Shown here one piece after another: positions 5,164 to 12,114 of a stretch of 12,146 nucleotides of DNA; position 1 is the first letter of the stretch; each line of letters starts with the position of its first letter. Under the pieces are notes generated by a model, which worked only from the letters and a program-made list of their open reading frames with translations, did not search any database and had not been told where the DNA came from. Made by a program: the position numbers and the translations under genes. The stretch spans positions 1 through 12,146 of the forward strand of contig JAVWHX010000064.1 in NCBI GenBank assembly GCA_036639875.1. The letters are read 5' to 3'. Source of the DNA: JAVWHX01 sp036639875 (GTDB taxonomy: Bacteria > Bacillota_I > Bacilli_A > Erysipelotrichales > Coprobacillaceae).

Positions 5164-6573
5164 TTATTCTTTACCACTAAAGCAATATGTACATAGTTTA
5201 CATGGTTCTAAACCAATTGATTCAATCATATCATCCAAGCGATGATATCTAAGCGATGTGAATTTAAGTCTACGACATATTTCATCTAATAAGTTTTTAT
5301 ATTTAAGACTATCTGGATCAGTATATTCTAATAAAGTTTCATAACTCACTTCATCAGTTCCTTCTAAATCACGAACAACTCTTCTTGTGATTAAATCCAT
5401 TTCTGAACTAGAACGTGAAAAGTTTAAATACTTACATCCAAACAATAAAGGTGGACATGCCGGTCTAACATGAACTTCTTTTGCACCAGATTCATATAAG
5501 AATTCAGTTGTTTCTCTTAATTGTGTTCCTCTAACAATTGAATCATCAATTAATAATAAACTTTTATCCTTAATCAATTCTTGTACAGGTATTAATTTCA
5601 TTTTAGCAATCAAGTTTCTTTGTCCTTGACTTGTTGGCATAAAAGAGCGTGGCCAAGTTGGTGTATATTTAATAAACGGTCTAGCAAAAGGTATACTAGA
5701 TGCATTAGAATATCCTACTGCATGCGCAATACCAGAATCAGGTACACCTGCTACAAAATCTGGTGATACATCATCTCTTTTAGCAAGTAATTCCCCACAA
5801 CGATTACGCATCATTTCAACATTAAATCCTTCATATGTTGATGTTGGATAACCATAGTAAACCCATAAGAAAGAGCATATCTTCATATCATTTGAAGGTG
5901 CTTTTTCTTGTTTTAAAAAATCATGTGTCATAAAGACAATTTCCCCAGGACCTAAATCTTTTTCATGTTTATATCCTAAGTTTAAGAATGCTGAACTTTC
6001 AAAAGTAACACATTGAGCATCATCTTTCGCCCCAATAATAACTGGTGTTCTCCCAAACTTATCTCTTGCACAATAAATCCCTTCACTTGTCATAATCAAA
6101 ATACTCATTGATCCTTTAACAATTTCTTGAACATGTTTCATTCCTTCAACAATAGAATCCTTTTGATTAATAATAGCCGCTACCATTTCTGTTGGATTAA
6201 TAACGCCCCCACTCATTTCTAGAAAATGTGTTTTCCCATATGCAAAACATTTTTCTTTCAATTCTTCTAAGTTATTAATTCTTCCAACTGTTGTAATCGC
6301 AAAAGATCCAAGATGAGAATTCACCAATAATGGTTGTGCTTCATTATCAGAAATACACCCAATCCCTAAACTCCCACTAAACTCTTCAATATCTTTATCA
6401 AACTTTGTTCTAAAAGGTGAATTTTCAATATTATGAATAGAGCGTTGAAACCCACTCTCTCCATATACTGCCATACCACCTCTACGTGTTCCTAAATGCG
6501 AATGATAATCTACTCCAAAGAACAAATCCATAACACAATCATTCTTCGATGCTACTCCAAAAAATCCACTCAT
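5164..6573 (-). CDS. PurF paralog lacking the glutaminase nucleophile
   Basis: The 469-aa protein has the two-domain layout of glutamine PRPP amidotransferase: an N-terminal Ntn/class II glutaminase domain (about 1-220) and a phosphoribosyltransferase domain (about 230-400). The transferase half looks intact, with VPDSG (277-281), MKL (325-327) and PRPP loop LLLIDDSIVRGTQ (339-351). Likely 4Fe-4S ligands are present: C233, C380 and the tail cysteines C458, C461 and C464. The glutaminase half is altered. The mature N-terminus begins Ser-Gly-Phe-Phe-Gly instead of Cys-Gly, the usual Arg segment reads GCISDNEAQ (72-80), and the Asn-Gly pair reads VGRINN. Glutamine hydrolysis is therefore doubtful. 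I recall similar proteins beginning MGGFFG or MSGFFG in gut anaerobes, usually annotated as PurF. ATG 6573-6571 has AAAGGAG about 8 bases upstream, so no N-terminal Cys has been missed. No other purine gene is in the window. Confidence 0.85.
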   Translation of the reverse strand: MSGFFGVASKNDCVMDLFFGVDYHSHLGTRRGGMAVYGESGFQRSIHNIENSPFRTKFDKDIEEFSGSLGIGCISDNEAQPLLVNSHLGSFAITTVGRINNLEELKEKCFAYGKTHFLEMSGGVINPTEMVAAIINQKDSIVEGMKHVQEIVKGSMSILIMTSEGIYCARDKFGRTPVIIGAKDDAQCVTFESSAFLNLGYKHEKDLGPGEIVFMTHDFLKQEKAPSNDMKICSFLWVYYGYPTSTYEGFNVEMMRNRCGELLAKRDDVSPDFVAGVPDSGIAHAVGYSNASSIPFARPFIKYTPTWPRSFMPTSQGQRNLIAKMKLIPVQELIKDKSLLLIDDSIVRGTQLRETTEFLYESGAKEVHVRPACPPLLFGCKYLNFSRSSSEMDLITRRVVRDLEGTDEVSYETLLEYTDPDSLKYKNLLDEICRRLKFTSLRYHRLDDMIESIGLEPCKLCTYCFSGKE

Positions 6574-6588
6574 ACCCTAGTCTCCTTT

Positions 6589-6607
6589 ATGTAAATTACG
6601 TTTACAT
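6589..6607. promoter_or_regulatory. Inverted repeat in the leader of the PurF-paralog gene
   Basis: ATGTAAA (6589-6595) and TTTACAT (6601-6607) form 7-base perfect arms around 5 bases, immediately upstream of the AAAGGAG site. On the - strand it reads TGTAAACG then TAATTTACA, recalling LacI/CcpA-type sites but with wrong half-site spacing. It could be an operator or a small hairpin near the ribosome binding site. Confidence 0.35.
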
Positions 6608-6637
6608 TTTAGTTTATTTTCTGTTTAAAGTCTACAC

Positions 6638-6655
6638 ATTATAAGCAATTATTGC
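6638..6655 (-). promoter_or_regulatory. Candidate -10 and adjoining palindrome of the PurF-paralog gene
   Basis: TATAAT on the - strand (6643-6638) is the best -10 in this gap, but no clear -35 sits at normal spacing. An 11-base palindrome GCAAT-A-ATTGC (6655-6645) lies directly upstream, where a regulator could interfere with polymerase. Both are AT-rich and may be chance. Confidence 0.3.
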
Positions 6656-6739
6656 ATACAAATTATAAAATTAATGTTCTCAATAAACACATTCTTCATT
6701 TTATTAATCATTTAGGATATTATTTATACTCTTTTTAAT

Positions 6740-6772
6740 AAAAAATAAAAAATCACAGTATTTAGTGATTTT
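6740..6772 (-). terminator. Terminator of the amidase gene
   Basis: An 8-bp stem AAAATCAC/GTGATTTT (6749-6756 with 6765-6772) with an 8-base loop is followed on the - strand by a run consisting almost only of T. The amidase stop codon (6773-6771) overlaps the stem. Confidence 0.75.
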
Positions 6773-8081
6773 ATTTAAAGTAGTTATCTATACCATTAGC
6801 AATACCTGTTGCACATTTCTTTTGAAATGATGAATCAGATAACAATTTATCTTCTGTACTATTAGATATAAAGCCCATTTCTATATAAATTGAAGGTACA
6901 GTACTCCAATTCAAGCCTGTTAAATCATCACGATAAGATACTCCTCTACTTTTAATACCAGTGGATGAACAGTATGAACTTATAACCTTTTGGGCTAAAC
7001 TTGATGAGGCACTATAAATTTGAGGATTATATTGATTTCCCTTTTTGGGAGCAATTGTATGTGCACCCCTTGTACTAGAATTGTTTGTACTATCACAATG
7101 AAGACTAATAACTGCAGCAGCATTATTTTTATTTCCAATCTCAGCACGTTCTCTATTAGAAATATTAACATTTTGGCTTGTTCTTGTCATAACAACAGTA
7201 TAACCTCTTGATTGAAGTTCACTTCTTAATTTTAACGCAATATCTAAAGTCATTTGTGATTCTGTCACACGTGAAGATACCCCAGTAGCACCCGAAGAAA
7301 CTTTTGCCTTCATAACAGAAGAATTTGGTCCTATTGCTTCTTTTGAACTATTTGATTTTCCTTGATGTCCTGCATTAATCACAATCACTTTATTATTTTT
7401 ATTAGGTACATATGTATTATTTGATCCATTATTAGAAGACGTTGTGTCATTATTCGTAGTATTATTAGACGTTGATGCTTTTGTTGATTCTTTACTCACT
7501 GTTACCACCAATTCTTTTTCACTTTTATTTTGAGATGAATCAACAGCTATTACTTTTACTTTATAAACTCCCGCTTTCTTTGTATTCACTTCACCACTAT
7601 AAGTATAATATTGACTATCTCCCTCTTTAACATCACTTGATTTTTTATATTCTAATTTACTTTCTACGTTATCACTAACACTCTTAATATATTGACTTAT
7701 ATCAAAAGAAGCATTATATGTTAAAGTTTCTTTATCTTTAGCAAGAGTAATAGTTGGTGCTTTTGTATCAACAATAGTAACCTTATATTCAAAATCTTTT
7801 GTAACACCATCTTTACTCACTTTAAAAGTAATTATTTGTTCTCCTAATTTCTTCGTATCAATATCATTAGATTCAACTTCATAATCGCTATCTTTAATAA
7901 GACTCTTTGTATCAAACTCACTTCCATATTCAACTGTTTTTATATCATTAAATTCTAATTGAATAGAATCTAAAACTGCTTGTTGTTGTTCTGTCTTTTT
8001 ATCTTTTGTTGAAGTACATGCTGTTAAAGATATGACCAAACAACTTAAAACAAACAACTTCATTAATTTATTTTTCATCAT
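6771..8081 (-). CDS. Lipoprotein N-acetylmuramoyl-L-alanine amidase with Ig-like repeats
   Basis: The 436-aa protein starts with a lipoprotein signal (basic MMKNKLMK, hydrophobic core, lipobox LTAC with Cys22), so it should be anchored on the outer face of the membrane. Two Ig-like/DUF5011-type repeats follow, about 38-105 and 106-195; the second begins DTKAPTITL. An Asn/Ser/Thr-rich linker spans about 196-230. The C-terminal Amidase_3 domain (about 231-435) cuts the amide bond between MurNAc and L-alanine of the peptide stem. Zinc ligands H239 (INAGHQG), E274 (RVTESQM) and H328 (ISLHCD) and catalytic E401 (IEMGF) are present. The insert after the first His (GPNSSVMKAKVSSGATG) is typical of clostridial-type members. 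ATG 8081 with AAAGGGG upstream is preferred; the adjacent ATG 8078 is equally possible. It probably acts in wall remodelling or daughter-cell separation. Confidence 0.92.
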   Translation of the reverse strand: MMKNKLMKLFVLSCLVISLTACTSTKDKKTEQQQAVLDSIQLEFNDIKTVEYGSEFDTKSLIKDSDYEVESNDIDTKKLGEQIITFKVSKDGVTKDFEYKVTIVDTKAPTITLAKDKETLTYNASFDISQYIKSVSDNVESKLEYKKSSDVKEGDSQYYTYSGEVNTKKAGVYKVKVIAVDSSQNKSEKELVVTVSKESTKASTSNNTTNNDTTSSNNGSNNTYVPNKNNKVIVINAGHQGKSNSSKEAIGPNSSVMKAKVSSGATGVSSRVTESQMTLDIALKLRSELQSRGYTVVMTRTSQNVNISNRERAEIGNKNNAAAVISLHCDSTNNSSTRGAHTIAPKKGNQYNPQIYSASSSLAQKVISSYCSSTGIKSRGVSYRDDLTGLNWSTVPSIYIEMGFISNSTEDKLLSDSSFQKKCATGIANGIDNYFK

Positions 8082-8117
8082 CGTTCATTCCCCTTTGAAA
8101 CATTATAAAACAAAATC

Positions 8118-8146
8118 AAAAAGAAAAGAAGAATAAATTATTCTTC
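8118..8146 (-). terminator. Weak hairpin terminator at the end of the reductase gene
   Basis: An 8-bp stem GAAGAATA/TATTCTTC (8128-8135 with 8139-8146) with a 3-base loop contains the stop codon of the upstream gene. On the - strand a T-rich tract (TTTTCTTTTTGATTTTG) follows. The stem is AT-rich, so some transcription may continue into the amidase gene, which is 56 bases away. A TATAAT at 8107-8102 could also start an amidase transcript, but the leader would be extremely short. Confidence 0.5.
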
Positions 8147-9256
8147 CATGTCTTTCACTACTCTTTTTAAGTCTTCTCTTATCGGTAATTGTTGTGGGCA
8201 CATCTTTTCACATGCACCACAATCTTTACATGCAGCAGCTTTTGCTTCAACTTTTAAATGATTATATTTCCCTTTAAATAAAGCTTCATCTTCATAAACA
8301 AAACAATTATTCCAATATTTAAAATTACTTGGTATATCTATACCAAAAGGACAAGGCATACAATATGCACATCCTGTACAACCATTTTTAGTACGTGAAT
8401 GTAATGTACTTGCTACTTTTTCTACAACAGCAACTTCTTGATCTGTTAAGTTTTGATAATTATTGAATGTTTTTAAATTATCTTCAACTTGTTCAAATGT
8501 AGACATACCACTTAGAATCACCTTAACACCAGGTAGAGTTCCTACATAACGTAGAGCCCAAGAAGCAAGTGACCATTCTGGTTGAGCAGTATTAAACATT
8601 TCAGTAACATCTTCAGGTAATGAAGCAAGTGATCCCCCTTTAATTGGTTCCATAACAATTAACGGAACGTTTAACTCATTTGCCAAATCAACACCTTTTT
8701 GCCCAGCTTGAATATTCATATCCATATAGTTTAACTGTAATTGACAAAAATCCCAAGGATGATAACGAACAATCTCTTCAAACACATTAAACTCATCATG
8801 AAAACTAAACCCTAAATGTTTAATTTTTCCTTGAGCCTTTAATTCTTCACACAAATCTATAATCTTATATTCTAGAATTTTTTTCCATTTATCACTATCA
8901 AGTGCATGTAATAAATAAAAATCTACATAATCAACATCTAATCTTTTTAATTGAGATTCAAATACCTCTCTAGCTTCTTCTTGACTACTAATCTTCCAAA
9001 TAGGTAATTTTGTAGCTAATAAGAATTCTTCTCTTTTATACTTCTTTAAAATTCTTCCTACTAGTGGTTCGCTATCCCCATTATGATATGGAAATGCTGT
9101 ATCAATATATGTCACTCCATTCTCAATAGCGTAATCAATCATTTTCTCAGTTTCTACCTCATTAATATCACCATTTTCTAATAACGGAAATCTCATACAC
9201 CCAAACCCTAATAATGATGAATCAATGTCTAAATTTTCAAATTTTCTGTTTTCCAT
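8138..9256 (-). CDS. Aldo/keto reductase with C-terminal ferredoxin-type 2x[4Fe-4S] domain
   Basis: The 372-aa cytoplasmic protein joins an aldo/keto reductase TIM barrel (about 10-285) to a cysteine-rich tail. The catalytic tetrad is visible: D52 (IDTAFPY), Y57, K83 (ATKLP) and H117 (LLHALD). The tail carries two cluster motifs, C293-x2-C296-x2-C299-x2-C302-P and C343-x2-C346-x2-C349-x3-C353-P, each suited to a 4Fe-4S cluster. Such fusions are common in anaerobic Bacillota; the physiological substrate is unknown, and electrons may pass through ferredoxin-like clusters as well as NAD(P)H. A reading frame extends upstream to 9307, but ATG 9256-9254 has GGAGG 6 bases upstream and is the start. 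It is transcribed divergently from the pilin gene. Confidence 0.9.
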   Translation of the reverse strand: MENRKFENLDIDSSLLGFGCMRFPLLENGDINEVETEKMIDYAIENGVTYIDTAFPYHNGDSEPLVGRILKKYKREEFLLATKLPIWKISSQEEAREVFESQLKRLDVDYVDFYLLHALDSDKWKKILEYKIIDLCEELKAQGKIKHLGFSFHDEFNVFEEIVRYHPWDFCQLQLNYMDMNIQAGQKGVDLANELNVPLIVMEPIKGGSLASLPEDVTEMFNTAQPEWSLASWALRYVGTLPGVKVILSGMSTFEQVEDNLKTFNNYQNLTDQEVAVVEKVASTLHSRTKNGCTGCAYCMPCPFGIDIPSNFKYWNNCFVYEDEALFKGKYNHLKVEAKAAACKDCGACEKMCPQQLPIREDLKRVVKDMEE

Positions 9257-9262
9257 AGTTTT

Positions 9263-9267
9263 CCTCC
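9263..9267 (-). promoter_or_regulatory. Ribosome binding site deciding the 9256 start
   Basis: GGAGG on the - strand is 6 bases upstream of ATG 9256-9254. The longer frame starting at 9307 has no such site and would cross the predicted promoter. Confidence 0.8.
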
Positions 9268-9280
9268 ATTGCATATCCCT

Positions 9281-9309
9281 AGTATAATGCATTTCTTTAT
9301 AAAACAAAA
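9281..9309 (-). promoter_or_regulatory. Candidate promoter of the aldo/keto reductase gene
   Basis: On the - strand TATACT (9286-9281) is a good -10. TTTTGT (9309-9304), 17 bases upstream, is a poor -35. The predicted leader is about 18 bases and holds the GGAGG site. Confidence 0.4.
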
Positions 9310-9329
9310 GTTTATTTCTTGAAATGAAA

Positions 9330-9358
9330 TTGTCAATTGCTTAAACTAGTGGTATAAT
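9330..9358 (+). promoter_or_regulatory. Sigma-A promoter of the pilin-like gene
   Basis: TTGTCA (9330-9335) and perfect TATAAT (9353-9358) are 17 bases apart. Transcription would start near 9365, only a few bases before AAGGAGG, so the leader is very short. Confidence 0.7.
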
Positions 9359-9367
9359 TTTTTATAC

Positions 9368-9374
9368 AAGGAGG
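9368..9374 (+). promoter_or_regulatory. Ribosome binding site deciding the 9383 start
   Basis: AAGGAGG is 8 bases upstream of ATG 9383. The in-frame GTG at 9374-9376 overlaps this site and cannot be the start. Confidence 0.85.
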
Positions 9375-9382
9375 TGAGCAGT

Positions 9383-10231
9383 ATGTCAAAACTAAAAAAT
9401 AATCGAGGATTTACTTTAATTGAAGTTATGGTTGTTATTGTGATTATGGCAGTTTTGATGGCAGTTGCTGTTCCCTCAGTTATGAAATATTTAAGTACTG
9501 GTGATGAAGCAAAAGCATTAGATGAAGCGTATGCTTGTGTTTCTGCTGGCGATTATTATGGTACGAGATTATATACTTTAGGTGAAAAACCAGAAACAAA
9601 ACCCAATATTAGAGAAGCTATTTTAAAAAAAGCGCAAGTAGACGGAAGCATTAAAGAAGCTACATTTGTTGACTACAAAATATCAAGATTCGTTTATAAA
9701 TCTCCAAATGGTCTAACAGTTCTTTTTGAGTATGATAAATATTCGATAGTAAATGATGATGGTGGTATTCCTTCAAGTGTTGTAGATATGATGTACGCTC
9801 TTAAGAATATTGAAACTGAATACAATCTTCAAAGTGTCCCAAATAATAACTCATCACATCCCACATCACCAGGTAGAACATATAGGCTTCAAGAGGAATA
9901 TTTAAAATTATATAATAATACATATCCTTCATTAACTCAGGAGGAAATAGATTTGATGATTAAACAAGGAAAATACTCAGGAACAGATCCTAAAGAGTTG
10001 GCTTGGAAACCTCTTTATACCGCTGATGGTACGATTGCTTTGTTTGCTGATCAACAGCCTACCGCTCGTAACGCTCTAGCTCCAATGATTTATTATAATG
10101 GAAAATATTATGTTCATAAATCAAAATGGGGAAACATTACTGCCAAATCTACAAATGAGGCTGCATTAATCATTAAGGATGGAGCTCCATATGATCCAAG
10201 TGAAAATGATGATTGGATTCTTGCTGTTTAA
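9383..10231 (+). CDS. Type IV pilin-like (pseudopilin) protein with large C-terminal domain
   Basis: The 282-aa protein carries a textbook class III (prepilin) signal: a short basic leader MSKLKNNRG, cleavage expected between G9 and F10, then FTLIEV with Glu at mature position 5 (E14). A hydrophobic helix follows to about residue 31. After processing by a prepilin peptidase the helix packs into a pilus or pseudopilus. The rest, about 40-282, is hydrophilic and not recognised. It contains a Ser/Asn/Pro linker near 152-165 and a Trp/Tyr-rich tail (for example W208, Y237, Y238, W249, W278) that could be a separate binding domain. It is much longer than typical major pilins (about 150 aa). No peptidase, assembly ATPase or other pilin is nearby, so it must use machinery encoded elsewhere. 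It has its own promoter and a shared terminator. Confident as a pilin-like protein; role unknown. Confidence 0.88.
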   Translation: MSKLKNNRGFTLIEVMVVIVIMAVLMAVAVPSVMKYLSTGDEAKALDEAYACVSAGDYYGTRLYTLGEKPETKPNIREAILKKAQVDGSIKEATFVDYKISRFVYKSPNGLTVLFEYDKYSIVNDDGGIPSSVVDMMYALKNIETEYNLQSVPNNNSSHPTSPGRTYRLQEEYLKLYNNTYPSLTQEEIDLMIKQGKYSGTDPKELAWKPLYTADGTIALFADQQPTARNALAPMIYYNGKYYVHKSKWGNITAKSTNEAALIIKDGAPYDPSENDDWILAV

Positions 10232-10288
10232 AACAAATTTCCATTTCATTTATCTCATCCCCTAGATGATACCCCATATAAACTAAAG

Positions 10289-10326
10289 AAAATAGCAACT
10301 CTCCTAAATGAGAATTGCTATTTTTT
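10289..10326. terminator. Bidirectional terminator between pilin-like gene and argF
   Basis: A 10-bp stem AAAATAGCAA/TTGCTATTTT (10289-10298 with 10315-10324) is followed by one C-A mismatch and four more pairs (TCTC/GAGA) around a 6-base loop. A T run follows on the + strand, and TTTTCTTTAGTTT on the - strand. The argF stop codon (10327-10325) touches the stem. The 57 bases between the pilin stop and this stem show nothing else. Confidence 0.8.
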
Positions 10327-11233
10327 AATCTTGCATCAATAATACCATAACCGCTTTTTGTGCATGTAATCTATTTTCTGCTTCTTCAAAGATTTCTTCT
10401 GCATGTGCTTCAAAGATTTTTTCAGTAATTTCTTCTTCTCTATGAGCAGGTAAACAATGTTGTACCATAGCGTCATTCTTAGCCACTGACATGACTTTAT
10501 CATTAATCTGATAAGTTCCTTCAAAGACTTGCTTTCTTTGCTCTGCTTCATCCTCATCGCCCATTGATGCCCATACATCAGTAATCACAACATCACAATC
10601 CTTTGCAGCAATAAGAGGATCTTCAACCAATTCAAAACAATCATAGTTTTTAGCATAGTCTAAGACTTGTTGATTTGGTTCGTACCCTTTTGGACAAGCT
10701 ACTGATACTTTCATACCCGCAAGCAAACAACCAACAATTAAAGAATTAGACATATTGTTTCCATCACCAATATAGCACATCTTTAATCCTTCAAGCTTAC
10801 CTTTAAATTCTCTTATTGTCATTAAATCAGCTAGTATTTGACAAGGATGACAATAATCAGTTAATCCATTAATAATTGGTATAGAGCCATATTCAGCTAA
10901 ATCAACAACATCTTGTTGAGCAAATGTTCTAATCATAATACCATCTAAATAACGAGAAAGAACTCTTGCAGTATCTTTAATAGGTTCACCTCTACCAAGT
11001 TGTAAATCATTAGCACTTAAAAATAATGCTTGTCCACCTAATTGATACATACCCACTTCAAAAGAAACTCTTGTACGCGTAGATGATTTTGTAAAAATCA
11101 TCCCTAATGTTTTCCCTTGTAAATAAGGTTTATGAATGCCTTGTTTATGTTCTGCCTTTAACTTATCAGCAAGATCTAATATTTCATACAATTCATCTTT
11201 TGTTAAGTCTTGTAACTTTAATAAATGTTTCAT
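10325..11233 (-). CDS. argF: Ornithine carbamoyltransferase ArgF
   Basis: The 302-aa enzyme makes citrulline from ornithine and carbamoyl phosphate, the sixth step of arginine synthesis, in the cytoplasm. The carbamoyl-phosphate site KSSTRTR (49-55) and HPCQ (129-132) are intact, as are the ornithine-site segment DVWASMG (219-225) and the catalytic loop HCLPAHR (259-265). DVWASMG and HCLP distinguish it from aspartate carbamoyltransferase. Length is normal. Its ATG overlaps the argB TGA by 4 bases (ATGA), with AAGGAGG in the end of argB 4 bases upstream, so the two are translationally coupled. A catabolic ArcB is less likely because of the argB partner and the absence of arcA or arcC nearby. 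Confidence 0.95.
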   Translation of the reverse strand: MKHLLKLQDLTKDELYEILDLADKLKAEHKQGIHKPYLQGKTLGMIFTKSSTRTRVSFEVGMYQLGGQALFLSANDLQLGRGEPIKDTARVLSRYLDGIMIRTFAQQDVVDLAEYGSIPIINGLTDYCHPCQILADLMTIREFKGKLEGLKMCYIGDGNNMSNSLIVGCLLAGMKVSVACPKGYEPNQQVLDYAKNYDCFELVEDPLIAAKDCDVVITDVWASMGDEDEAEQRKQVFEGTYQINDKVMSVAKNDAMVQHCLPAHREEEITEKIFEAHAEEIFEEAENRLHAQKAVMVLLMQD

Positions 11234-12114
11234 GCTTCTTCCTCCTTATAACCATCTTTTACAAACATTGTTCCAATACCATCCTTAGATAACATCTCAA
11301 TAAGAATAGAATGTGGAATTCTTCCATCAATAATAACAGCTTTTTTCACTTTCTGAGTCAACGCTCTTAAACAACAATCCACTTTAGGAATCATTCCACC
11401 ACCAATAGTTCCATCCTCAATGTATTCACGAACATCTTTATCAGTCACCAAAGGAATAAGTGTAGATTCATCATCTTTATCTTTAAGTAATCCTGGAATA
11501 TCACTAACCAATATCATATTTTCAGCATGTAATGCACCAGCTATTTCAGCAGCAGCAGTATCAGCGTTAATATTATATGTTTTACCTTCTTCATCCATCC
11601 CAACACTTGCGATAACCGGAATATAACCTTTATCTAATAAATCAAAAATAATATGTGGACGTATTTCTTTAACAGCACCAACATAACCTAGATCAACACC
11701 AGCATCATATTTCTCTGCTTTTATTAATTGATTGTCAATACCACTAATACCAACTGCATTACCACCTTTTTGCATAATAAGTTTAACTAAATCTTTATTT
11801 GTTTTTCCTGCTAAAACCATTTGAACAACATCAATTGTTTCTTCATCAGTATATCTTAAACCATTAATAAACTTAGCTTCTTTATTCATCTTTTTCAATG
11901 TTCCATTAATCTCTGGACCACCACCATGAACAAGAATAACTTTAACTCCTATTTCAGACAACAAACAAACATCAGTAATAACATTCATCTTTAATTCTTC
12001 ATTTATCATAGCATTACCACCATATTTAATTACAACAATCTTATTATTGTATTTTTGAATATAAGGTAATGCTTGAGATAAAATTTCTGCTTTTACAATC
12101 GAATTCTTATCCAT
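11230..12114 (-). CDS. argB: Acetylglutamate kinase ArgB, probably arginine-inhibited type
   Basis: The 294-aa enzyme phosphorylates N-acetylglutamate, the second step of arginine synthesis. Visible motifs are KYGGNAM (30-36), HGGGPEIN (63-70), NINADTAAAEIA (181-192) and GGGMIPKV (238-245, with K244). Compared with the short E. coli enzyme (258 aa) it has an added N-terminal helix (about 5-22, AEILSQALPYIQKY) and a C-terminal segment HSILIEM...GIGTMFVKD (268-287). Both are features of arginine-sensitive hexameric kinases, so feedback inhibition by arginine is inferred. ATG 12114-12112 has AGAGGGG 8 bases upstream. argF follows with a 4-base overlap. Only 32 bases upstream are visible, so other arg genes could precede it; argD is not between argB and argF. 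Confidence 0.96.
   Translation of the reverse strand: MDKNSIVKAEILSQALPYIQKYNNKIVVIKYGGNAMINEELKMNVITDVCLLSEIGVKVILVHGGGPEINGTLKKMNKEAKFINGLRYTDEETIDVVQMVLAGKTNKDLVKLIMQKGGNAVGISGIDNQLIKAEKYDAGVDLGYVGAVKEIRPHIIFDLLDKGYIPVIASVGMDEEGKTYNINADTAAAEIAGALHAENMILVSDIPGLLKDKDDESTLIPLVTDKDVREYIEDGTIGGGMIPKVDCCLRALTQKVKKAVIIDGRIPHSILIEMLSKDGIGTMFVKDGYKEEEA

Noticed and set aside
6589..6607. CcpA catabolite-response (cre) site
   Set aside because: The TGTAAACG half matches, but the second half is displaced by three bases relative to the cre pattern, so only a generic inverted repeat is claimed.
9257..9307. N-terminal extension of the aldo/keto reductase
   Set aside because: The extra 17 residues lack a ribosome binding site and cross a good -10 sequence; ATG 9256 has GGAGG at ideal spacing.
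9331..9336. Perfect TTGACA on the - strand as -35 of the reductase promoter
   Set aside because: No acceptable -10 lies 16-18 bases downstream; the hexamer overlaps the + strand -35 of the pilin gene on the opposite strand.
10336..10578. 80-codon - strand reading frame inside argF
   Set aside because: It is an out-of-frame shadow of the well-supported argF, with composition typical of a shifted frame.
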